From positions 1,302,001 through 1,366,000 of the forward strand of contig MU385715.1 in NCBI GenBank assembly GCA_022497155.1: DNA of 64,000 nucleotides, written 5' to 3'. The notes under the pieces were generated by a model. The model was not told where the DNA came from. It worked only from the letters and a program-made list of their open reading frames with translations, and did no database searches. Position numbers and translations under genes: made by a program. Position 1 is the stretch's first letter; every line of letters begins with the position of its first letter. Origin of the DNA: Whalleya microplaca. Taxonomy: Eukaryota > Ascomycota > Sordariomycetes > Xylariales > Xylariaceae. This document shows, in pieces, positions 49,481 to 59,673 of this stretch.

Positions 49481-52400
49481 TAATTAAGTGGCTATAATAA
49501 AATAAGGGATAATTAAAAAAGCGCTAAACTAATAAATAATAATACGTTATATTAAAATAAAAATATACAAAAAAGTTTAATAACCTAAAGTTAGATTAAA
49601 AAAGTCGAGCCTAATAAAGATTAAAAAATTGTAAGAAATAAAATACCCGAAAAAACAATTAAAGTCAAACTATTTAAAATATTATTAGCGGAATAGGAAA
49701 TTTATAATCGAGTATTAAAAAAATAATACTAATAAATTAAATTATTATTTTTTTACGTTTTATATAAATTAATATTTTATAGAAATAAAGTTTTATAAAG
49801 TTATAAAAAATATAAAGAGGTAATAAAAAAAAAGCTTAAATTAAAAAATATAATTATAAATTTTAGTATATAATTAATTAATTAAATAAAAGAAATTATT
49901 ACAAGCTATAAATAAAGCCGCTTATAATTTTGGTAAAAAAAATAAATTTTCCTAATAGTTTAGCTTAAATATATATTATTTTTAAAACGACCTATTAAAT
50001 TAGAATTATCGTAATTAATATCGCTATTAAAAAAAAATCTCTCGATTAACAAGCCTATAAATATATATATTTTTTATTCCGGAATAAATATTTATTTATT
50101 TAAATACCGACTATATAATTTTTATATAAACTTCCGAATTAGTTTTTTATTAATTAATATTTATAAAATGGCTATATTTTATTATAGCGTTTATTTTTAG
50201 AACTAACTAATTAATTTTTATAAAGCCGGTAAAAAATTTTATTATAAGTATTATATTTCTAAGTAAAAACTTTAAATTATATACGGCAATTTTTAATTAA
50301 GCGAAATATTAAGTTATTAATAAGGTTAGTTTCGCGGATTTCGATAAAGAAAAAATATTATTAATCGAAAGGGTATTTCGTTATTTTAAAATATTTAATA
50401 TATTTTAGGGCAGGCTTTTATATTTAACCTTTATAATAAAATTTCGAGGCTATAAATTCCTAAATATAATACCGACTTTTTTTAAAACTATTAAAGAGTT
50501 TAATTTTTATTAATTAAATTATTTTATATTAATTAGTAAAAGTTATATATATTAAATAAAAACAAGACTTACCCGGATAAATTTATTTATTATATTAGCT
50601 TTTAAAAAATAGCGGCTTATATTATTTTTCCAGAATTAAAGTAACTTATTTTTATTAATCTTTAAATTAAAGCGATTAGGTTTAATGTTAAAATAGGGAT
50701 TAAAAATATAATTAACGTTTTTTATTATCGAGCTAAAAGTTCTCGATTGCTTAAAAACGGCAAATTTAAAACACCAAAAAAGTTTAATATTAAAGTATAA
50801 ATCGATAGAAAAAAAGAAATAATAAAAATCCCTAGCTATTTATATAGCCGATTTACTTATTTTAAAAAAAAAGCGATAATAAAATAAAACGGAATAAGGA
50901 AGTCGAAAAGAAAGATTACAAAAACTAGGGTTATTTTAATAAAATTTTACTCGATTAGAAAGCGGGGGTTTAATACTTATTTTATAAGTTTTAAAAAGAA
51001 AATTGCCGATATACGTTTTATTCTAGATATTTATTAGATTTTAACGAATTATTATAACCCGATAAAAATATTTAAGGTTATTTAGCTTTCGATTAACGTT
51101 ATTATAATAAAGGATTTAATTTTTAAATATCAAACCTTTTATAAAAAAAAGGGAATAGATAACTTATATAAAAGCCTAATAAAAAGAATTCTTTTCTTTC
51201 TTTTTTGTTTTTTATACAATAAAAAATCTTACGATATAACTGCGAATAATTAATTAAGTAAATATTATAAAGCGAAAATAAAGGACAAATAGTTAGGTTA
51301 GTAGTTATTAAAGGAAAAAGAGGGTATAAAATATAAAGTTAAAATAAATAAAAGATATAATAAATAGCCTAAAAAATATATTAAAGCTAAATCGAGTAAG
51401 CCGACTTTTAAAATTAGTAATAACGACTTAAATGCCTTATTATATTTAATATCTGGCTTATTATAAGTTTAAATAATTAATTAAAAATAAAAAGGACTTC
51501 TTAATTTACCCTTATTTATTATAAATTAAAACCTGGCGTAAAAAGTTTTTTTTATACTAACTTACTAATAACTTTTATTTAATTATTTATTAATTTTTTG
51601 CCCTTACTTTTTATCGTTTTTAATTAATTAGTTAAGGTTTTTTATAGCTTTATATTAATTTATTACTATAGTATTATATTTTAAACTTTATTTTTTATAT
51701 ATTAAAATGTCATTATAACTGTTATAATTTAAAAAGTTACCTAAAAAAAGGAAGAATAAGTATAAAAATCGGAATAAAAATAAAAAAATTAATTAAGCGG
51801 CCCGTAAAAACCTTAAGCTTGTTTCGAAAGCTAATATTAAATTTGAGGCTATATTTAAAAACGAGGCTAAAATTAAGTTTACGGCTGATTCTAACTTTAA
51901 ATATAAGGCTAAAATAATCTTATCTACTAGTTCGTTTTTATAAAAACAGTTTCCTTTTTTAAATTCTAGTATATTTGTTATAATAGCTAATATTAACTTT
52001 TATATTATTAATTAATTTCGCGGCTTTTTTATTAAGATATATAGATTTAAACCTTAGATTAAGAATAGGTTATAATACTTAAAATAAAAGATTAAATAAA
52101 TTATCGATTTTTTAAAAACGGATTTCTTATTAGTTAGAAGCGATAAAGTATTTAAAGTTATTTTTAATTAAAACGCCTTTCCTAATTATAATAAAAATAA
52201 ATAAAAGGTAAATAAAGTATTAAGTTTATATAATGCTTTTTTTGTTTACTATAAGCATTAATATTATAATATTATTTTTATAGCTGTTATAATTTAAATA
52301 AGTATTACTACTTTAAAAAAAAAACTTATTAAAACGGAAATTTACTTTAGGACTACTATAAAGCTTAATTAAAAGGTTATATAAATTAACGACTAATTTT

Positions 52401-53370
52401 TTTTTCGGATTATTTTAAATAATTTCCGGTTTTTTATATTAACGGTATTTATATATTTACGTAACCCTATAGCTACTAACGTTAAAAAAAGGTAGCCTTT
52501 ACTTTTTTTTAATTATTATATTAGTAAAAACTTATATTACTTTTTTATTTAATTTTATAAATATTTATAGTAAAAAAAAAACTCGGGCTACTTTTAATCG
52601 ATTACGTTAGGTCTAAATTTAATAAAACAACATAACTCCTATTTATATTAAACTTATTTAAATAGTATAATAATAAAATAGGTTTAATTGCGGCTTTTAA
52701 ATAGCTTATTTAATTTTTCGCTTTTTTTATTCCCCTACTATATTTTTTCGCTTTTATAAAAATCCTTATTTTATTAACAAAAAACGAGAAATAAAAAGCT
52801 AAATGACGAAAATGAAGCAAATAATAATTTATAAGGTTATTAATTAACCCGATAGCTTTTATAAACTAAAACGAAAACCTAAATTTAAATTTACTTTTAC
52901 TTTTAGTCTATTTTAAGCGAAAAGGATATCCTAACGTTAGTTTAAGCTATATAAAGTTTATATAGATTTTTTAACTTTTAATTAATAATAACCTTTTATA
53001 AAAAAACGATAAAAAGCTGTTTATTAAAATAGGAAAGCTTATATTTTATATAAATAGGTAAAAGATAAGTTTACCGCGTTAAAAAAACGGCTATAATTTA
53101 CTTTTCCTATAGAACAAAATAGTTAGGCAGATTACGAAAGATATATAGCTATTATTAATCGATAAAGAATTCCTTTTTTTACTAAGCCTAATTAATTAGA
53201 ACGTATAAAACGACGTAGGTTTATTAAAAAGTATATGGAATTAAATAAAAAAAAAGGGCAGTTAAATTTGAGGCAAAAATTTTTAAAAAGTAAATAAGGT
53301 AGATATTTTTTACGTTTGTATTAATTAATTAGATTTTTTTATAATAAAAATATTTATAATAAAATCTAGG
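49481..53370 (+). pseudogene. E5b post-integrase region with the same possible third ORF
   Basis: Counterpart of 32791-36695 in E5a. The ATG at 51707 corresponds to the one at 35034 and is followed by the same basic segment and the same reading frame. Only RIP-type differences separate the copies, so the comparison neither proves nor excludes coding. Confidence 0.45.
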
Positions 53371-53375
53371 AAGGA

Positions 53376-53603
53376 TATTATAGGGCTAGTGTGCCGTAAT
53401 ATATATATATCGCTTGTTTTTTTTTTTTTACTTTTAGATAAAATATATATAGCTTAGATAGCTTTATAGCCGATAATAAATATATCTCTTCTTTCGATTA
53501 ATCGCCGTTATAAGTGACATTTTTGTTTCGTCGCCTTAATTACTTCCGATTAGTTAAGCTATAAAGTAGCACCTCCTTTACCTTAACACCCTGTCCCAAT
53601 ATA
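53376..53603 (+). repeat. E5b 3' LTR (228 bp)
   Basis: Starts TATTATAGGGC (RIP form of TGTTATAGGGC) and ends GTCCCAATATA. Followed by the target repeat ATAA and then E3 reverse transcriptase codons. Confidence 0.9.
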
Positions 53604-53669
53604 ATAAATCCCGATAATAAAAACTTTATTACTTTTTATACCTAATACGGAACGTATAAATTTAAGGTA
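53604..53669 (+). pseudogene. E3 reverse transcriptase fragment between E5b and E6
   Basis: Only 66 bases of E3 remain between two insertions. They read I-N-P-D-N-K-N-F-I-T-F-Y-T with a stop, then YGTYKFKV, the RTRYGTYKFKV segment of Ty3/gypsy reverse transcriptase with one RIP stop. Confidence 0.8.
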
Positions 53670-53926
53670 TATGACGGCTTAAGGAAAAAGGCGGCGCGTG
53701 TTAAGTAATAGGTGTGTATTACTATAAAATTATAAAGTGAGGAGTAAAAGGTTAGTTAGTTAGCTATATAATAGCTCTGATTTAAGAAAACCTCCTCACC
53801 TAATTACTTAAGCTATTTAATTAAGCATGTGGTTTAATAAGTTACGTGTGAGGGATTTAGTGGGGTGCCTTATAGCTATATAGCTTATAAGGCCTTATAA
53901 TATCCCATAAGGCTTGTGCTGTAACA
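53670..53926 (-). repeat. E6 3' LTR (257 bp)
   Basis: Plus strand reads TATGACGGCTTAAGG to GTGCTGTAACA. The adjoining TTACCCCCCT is the polypurine tract read from the opposite strand. Confidence 0.9.
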
Positions 53927-54229
53927 TTACCCCCCTGAATCTACTGTATATAACAGCTAATAATAGCTAACTTATAGCATACTTGGTATATATAAAGATT
54001 AACCTAATTACCATTATCTTTAAAAGGTGATTTTTTAACCTTATTTAACCCCTATATTTCAGTTTATATAAATCGTATAAAACCTGATATTAGTACTAAG
54101 TGAATTTGTTAAAATTTTAAAAATCGAGCCTTTTAAAAAGATCTTATTAATTTACTATATTTTTTTATAATCATTTAATATTCTCTATAAGCTATATACC
54201 TACTGTTATAGCTACCCCCTTAATTCCTA

Positions 54230-55400
54230 ACTTACATATTATTATCGTTAGCGTATAGTTTGCGGAAATTCGATTTATATAATAGCAACGGGTAATCTTA
54301 AATTTTATAAGTTTCGTTTTTATAACACTAGCACTATTAATTCTTCCGCCGTATCTGCCGTTATTTATAAATACTTAACGTCGCTATCTAACCTTTAAAA
54401 ATCTAAAATAATATAATTTTAAGTAACTATTTACCGTTTAAAATATTCGTAAATAGCGTAACGTAAATAGTACTAACAAAAGTATTTATAGCGTTCGGGT
54501 AATAAGAAACTGACGTATTTCTACCGTCCCTATAAATATAATATTCCGACAATCGGTAAAATAAAGAAATAAATTTATCGTAATTATTTAGTAGTTCTTA
54601 CAGCTAACTTATCTTATTTAGTTTATCCTTTAATCGGTCGTTTATATTATAGCGGAAGCCTTAAATTTTAAAGGCTTTAAATAAGGTAGCGGCACCTAAT
54701 TCGTATATTTAGCGTTCCTAATTCGCTAGAAAAATACAAATAAACTCGTTTTAACCTTACTTAAAGCCGTAAAGCTTTTTAGCAGCTCGATCGGCTTTAT
54801 TCGGATTTTCGTATAGTCGGTTTAAGGTATTTAAAATTTGCTAATAGTTCTAAATACCCGTTTCCTATACCTAATAAAAAATAGAGTTAATAAAATATTA
54901 TATTTTAGGTTTAAGCCGAACGTATATGTAATAAAATTTTGCTTCCGGCGTTCCGAGAGTATCGCTATTAACGTTTAGCTTGCCAGATAACTAAAATATT
55001 TATACGTTAAAGTCTAACGGGCTAAATAAGGTAAGAAGATCTGGGAAAATAAGTCGAAAGCGTAGCTGCTTAATTAGGAAAGTACTATAAGTAGTTTTAA
55101 TAACGGCGAGCTTAGTTTCGATAAAAGACTTATCGACCTAAAGCTATTAAACGTAGCTTTTATAGTTGCCTTATAAAAATTCAATATAGGCATTAAATTT
55201 AAAAATAAGTTTAATACGTAAAGTAGCCGTAGCTGCCTAAATAGCGGCGTTAATCTTACTGCCGCTAATAAAGGCTATTACTAATAAGAAATTTTAGGTC
55301 TAACGTATAATTAACGGATTAAAGCTAAAAGAAAAGTGAAAGAATTTCGCACCTGCTATATAATTAGCGTATTAGGTCGAAAGGAAAGTAAGGGTATTTA
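54230..55400 (-). pseudogene. E6 gag relic (minus strand)
   Basis: Read on the minus strand, one frame is coherent over about 1.1 kb. It includes LIFPDLLTLFSPLDFNV, KLNVNSDTLGTPEAKFYYIY, LYENPNKADRAAKKLYGFK, QNEFICIFLANQERQIYEL and NINDRLKDKLNKIS. This is the pattern of ascomycete Ty3/gypsy Gag (a PDPPxFxG-like start, a YxDPNxxxxA box, and RLKDKL). Stops are TAA/TAG at Gln or Trp positions. No zinc knuckle, protease or polymerase was seen. An active ancestor would have supplied its own capsid and borrowed pol. Confidence 0.78.
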
Positions 55401-55831
55401 ACTTTATCCGCCGGGTTAATTTAACAAATCCGAATAAAATATTTATTATAATAAAGTTATCTAAGAATTTAAACGAGACTAGCTATAAAAGAGCTGGCGT
55501 ATTAAATATATAAAAGTGATAGCGCAGGAAATAAAAGGTAAAAAAAAAAAAAAGTAACGAAAGAAAATTCTAATAACGTGCCGATAAAGGTAGCTAATCC
55601 GACTGGCTGCTAGTAAATATAACTAATAATTTTAAAGGCAACGCTACTAATTATCAGTATATATAACTAGCTGCTTAGGGTAACTAAAAAAAAAAGACCT
55701 TATTATCGCAAAATTAAAGGTATCGTAAACGCTTAATAAAAAAAGGGTAAGCGCTAACGAGATATTAAATATCGTACGATAGCCTAATAAATGGAATTAG
55801 CTGAATTTAGCGCTAAAAGACCTTATAATTA

Positions 55832-56088
55832 TATAACGGCTTAAGAAAGGAGGCAGCGCGTACTAAGTAATAGATATATATTATTATAAAATTATAAGGT
55901 AAGAAGCAAAAGGTTAGCTAGTTAGCTATGTAATAGCTTTAATTTAAAAAAACCTCCTTACCTAATTACCTAAGCTATCTAACTAAGCATGTAGTCCAGC
56001 AGGTCACGTGTGAGGGGTTTAGTGAGGTGCCCTATAGCTACATAGCTTACAGGGCCTTATAGCACCCCACAAGGCTTATGCCGTAACA
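55832..56088 (-). repeat. E6 5' LTR (257 bp)
   Basis: Partner of 53670-53926 with identical length. Better preserved, with several CpA/TpG steps. Followed on the plus strand by target duplication AGGTA. Confidence 0.9.
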
Positions 56089-58991
56089 AGGTATTACTTT
56101 TTAGCTTAACTAATAGTCTGGCTATTTTTTAGCGATTTATTAATAATATATTAATAAAATATTTCGATAAATTTTATTTAATATATATCGACGATATATT
56201 AATTTATTCCGAAAGTAAAAAATAGTATTAAAAATATATTATAAAGGTATTACGTAAGCTAAAGGCTGCCGGCCTTTAAATAAACCTTAAAAAGTGTAAG
56301 TTTTACGTTATAAATATTAAATTTCTCGGTTTTATTATTAGCATTAAAAGTATTATAATAAACCTTAATAAAGTGGCTGTTATTTAAAATTGGCAATAAT
56401 TAAATAATATATACGGTATATAATCTTTTTTAAGGTTTTATAATTTCTATCGTAAGTTTATCGAAAAATACGGACATATCGCACGCCTTCTAACTAATTT
56501 TATATAAAAAGATATACTTTTTATATAAATAAATAAATATAAAGCTACGTTTATTAGGCTAAAGGAAAAATTACTAACTATATTTATTTTAGCGTACTTT
56601 TTATTTAATAAAAAAACCTATTTTAAAACCGATATATCGGATGGCGTTTATATTAGAATTTTATTATAAAAAACTAATAAATATTTCCCCTAATATCCGG
56701 TTGCCTATTATTCCGAGATTATATATAACATTAAATATAATTATAATATATATAATAAAAAACTAATAACAATAGTCCGAGCGTTATATTATTAGCGCGT
56801 TAAATTAATAAGGCTATAATATTTTTATTTTTTCGAGATTATTACTAATTACCGGGTTTTAATTTATTTCGGAATTAAAAAATTATTAAATCTCCGCTAA
56901 GCCGGCTAGGCTAAAATACTTTTATAATATAACTTTATTATTTTATACTAACTAAAAGGAGAGAACGTTCTCGCGGATGTTTTATCCCGTAAATTTGAAA
57001 ATATAAAAATATAAAAAGCTAAATAAAAAATATACTAATATATGCGGATATTTAAGCCCGCCGCTATATATTATAAAACAATTTTTAAACTATTAAATAA
57101 CGTAAACGTACCGGTAATTAATATAATTAAAAAAATAATAGACTTAATAGTATTTAATAAGGAAATTAAACCTCCCGTAAAATTAAGCGTACTCTTAATT
57201 AATAAGCTGTTATAAGTTAACCGGACTAGCCGTAACTTTAATATATAGCGTATATAAGCTTAAATAAACCCGACTAAAAGATAAACTATATTAAAGGGAT
57301 TACTAATATTTAAAAAGCAACTTATAATGCCCGACTAAAATAACTTACGTACGAGAATAATTAAAAAAACTTATGCGCGTATTATTACTGCTTACTTAGG
57401 GCGGAATAAAACGCGATATATCGTTATTAACTACTATTAATAGCCCCGGATAGCTAGAAATATCGACTGCTATATCGCTAATTATTTAACCTGCCGATTT
57501 TTTAAAAATTCTCGCGATAAAACTCCAGAACTATTAAAACTACTACCGGTATTCTATTATATATAAAAATATCTCGTAATAAATTTTAAAAATATATCTA
57601 AAAATAAATATAAATATAATAACGTTTTAGCTATAATTTGCCGGCTAAATAAATAAGTATAAATAATTCTTTATACGTAATAAGTAATTATAAAAAATGC
57701 CGTATATATATATTACTATAAACTTTTAAGAATATTTAGCTTGCCTTATAATATTATTAGCAATTGCGGACTGTAATTTATTTCCGACTTTATAAATAAA
57801 ATATCCCGTATATTTAATATATATTAGAAATTATTATTTTTAAGTTATTCCTAAATAACCGGATAAGTTAAAATTATATATTAGGTCTTAAATATATACT
57901 TACGGCCGTTTATTAATTATTTTTAAAATAATTAGTCTGAAACGTTTCTAGTTTTAAATATAATATAAATTAGTATTATTTATAATTTAATTGGTTTTGA
58001 ATTATACGAAATAAAAATAAGATTTAAAATACTTATGTCTTTTAATTGGGAAAGCCGAATTACCGAATTTAAAAATATACCTTTACGTAAGCGACTATTT
58101 CGGAAAAAGGCCCAAAAGATTATAAAAACGATTTAAAGGTATATAAATTACGCGAGGTCTTTAATAAGTAAAGCATAAGCTAAAATAACGGAATAAGCTA
58201 ATAGGTATCGATAAAAACCTAATTTCGGCGTCGGCAATTATATATTTATTATTAAAAAGGTTTAATTTACTAATAGGCTTAGTAATAAGTTAGATTTTTT
58301 ATAACCTGTTAATATTATAAAATTATCTAATAAATCGGTTATTTATATCGACTAAAAGTTCCGGACGGGTGGCGTACGAGTGATATATTTTATGCGGACC
58401 GTTTGTAAAAGTATTTAAATAATCCCTTATTAGGCTAAAAGGCCGAAAATCCCCCCGGAAAGCTAATTAATGACAAAAAAAATAAGTAGTAGATAAAATT
58501 CTTTTATCCCAGCTATATTATAATAAATTATAATATTAAATCTAATAGTAAAAATAAAACTTAAATCTTATATAATATAATACGGAATTATTTAAGAATT
58601 TACCAAATAAGTTATAAAAGTTTTATAAGTTTTATTCCGAAATGTTAAGACCGCCGATAAAACTAGCGAACTAAAAAAAAGTATATACTAACGAAATAAA
58701 TGATCCGCTTTATTTAAATAATAATAAACTAATAATAAAAAAAATCCGTTATAAAAAAAAGGCTATAAACGCCGCATATAAAACCTATAATTAAAAATTA
58801 AATAACTAACGAAATTATATAAAATAATAATAGTTATAATATAAATTAAAGGCCTATAATATAGCTATCCGAAATAAATCCGAGGGTACCTCTTTTTTAC
58901 TTAAAAAATAATCGCTACCCGGGTCCGCCTATATATAATAAAAGTCTTGCGTTCGATTTTAATTATAATTCGGGACGAGTTATTTTTTTTT
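56089..58991 (+). pseudogene. E3 reverse transcriptase, RNase H and integrase relic
   Basis: E3 resumes after E6. Reverse transcriptase continues with an intact YIDDILIYSES catalytic box (near 56,180-56,215) and LKAAGLQINLKKCKFYV. RNase H follows at about 56,540-57,000: KTDISDGVYIRILL, then ENVLADVLSRKFE. Integrase starts near 57,360 with a Cys motif (CYIANYLTCRFF) and DKTPELLKLLPV, and runs to about 58,300. About 700 bp more leads to the polypurine tract. Many stops, none functional. Confidence 0.8.
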
Positions 58992-59004
58992 AAAGGGGGG
59001 GTAG

Positions 59005-59247
59005 TGTGATAGCGTAGCTGGTGTGGCTAAGGTGGCTTATGCTATAGCTTATGCACGCGGTACGTACTGTTAAAATTAGGTTGCTATAAAATAAAAGGCC
59101 TATATACCTTGAGTGGAATACCCTAGTTATTTCTATCTATAGCTGGTGGAGGAAAATACCTTCCTTTTTTTCCTTACCTTTAATATTTTTTATAAATAAT
59201 TAAGTAATAAGCAGCCTTACCTCTTTTATTCCTTTTAAGCCGTAATA
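59005..59247 (+). repeat. E3 3' LTR (243 bp)
   Basis: Starts TGTGATAGCGTAGC and ends AAGCCGTAATA. Equal in length to the 5' LTR. Preceded by AAAGGGGGGG plus TAG and followed by ACGGA. Confidence 0.9.
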
Positions 59248-59252
59248 ACGGA

Positions 59253-59482
59253 GCTAATAAGTTTATAACGTAAGGAATTATTTTATGTTATTATAAATTA
59301 TAAAATATTAAAATATTTCAGTATTAAGCGTATGTTTAATGTCCGATAAGCTAATTAAGCCGAGCTGTTTATATAATATTACTTTATTATTATATATCGA
59401 TTAAAGTCGGAAAGCGGGTTAGCAAATATCTTTTCCCGTCCCGAAAATATAAAATATATTTAAAAATAAAAGAGAAAAAAAT
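59253..59482 (+). pseudogene. E2 RNase H relic, continued
   Basis: Completes the E2 motif broken at 23109. The frame reads E-L, then LFYVI, YKILKYFSIKRMFNV, AELFI and SGLANIFSRPENI, i.e. the TDHKNLEYF...ADALSR pattern of retroelement RNase H ends. Cut off by E1b at 59483. Confidence 0.75.
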
Positions 59483-59673
59483 TATAATGGGCTGTGCCGT
59501 AATAGGAAATATCGGCAATTATAAGCCGATATAGTAGTATAACTCTCGAAAGCTAATATAAATGCTTTCGAGCTATATCGATATACCTTTTTAATTTTGT
59601 TTTTTTCTTTAGTTAAAAAATAAATATTTATTTAGCATTATAAAATTATATTTTAGCGTAACGGCTTTTTATA
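59483..59673 (+). repeat. E1b 5' LTR (191 bp)
   Basis: Starts TATAATGGGCTGTGCCG and ends TTTTTATA, matching both E1a LTRs. Confidence 0.92.

Larger units (their letters stand above)
40692..53603 (+). mobile_element. E5b: second copy of the large E5 element, containing E4b
   Basis: LTRs at 40692-40917 (226 bp) and 53376-53603 (228 bp), target duplication ATAA (40688-40691 and 53604-53607), and polypurine tract AGGAAGGA just before the 3' LTR. Without E4b its length is about 11,394 bp, close to E5a. The interior aligns with E5a throughout and differs mainly by RIP-type transitions. It splits the E3 reverse transcriptase: left codons R-I, right codons I-N-P-D. Confidence 0.9.
53670..56088 (-). 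mobile_element. E6: non-autonomous LTR retrotransposon with gag only, 2,419 bp
   Basis: Two 257-bp LTRs (53670-53926 and 55832-56088), perfect target duplication AGGTA (53665-53669 and 56089-56093). On the minus strand a tract with six G followed by TAA stands directly before the 3' LTR, which fixes the orientation. The 1,905-bp interior reads as a Gag relic on that strand and has no room for pol. It interrupts E3 reverse transcriptase. Confidence 0.9.
23110..59247 (+). mobile_element. E3: Ty3/gypsy-like retrotransposon split by three insertions (own length 7,428 bp)
   Basis: Two 243-bp LTRs (23110-23352 and 59005-59247) bound a 36-kb span. The left TSD is GCGGA (23105-23109); the right copy reads ACGGA (59248-59252), one mismatch. 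A polypurine tract with seven G (58992-59001) precedes the 3' LTR. Removing E4a, E5b and E6 with their target repeats leaves 7,428 bp, an ordinary Ty3/gypsy size. The remaining pieces read gag, protease, reverse transcriptase, RNase H and integrase in order. The reverse transcriptase frame joins across E5b (R-I to N-P-D) and across E6 (Y-K-F-K-V to L-L-F). Confidence 0.9.
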
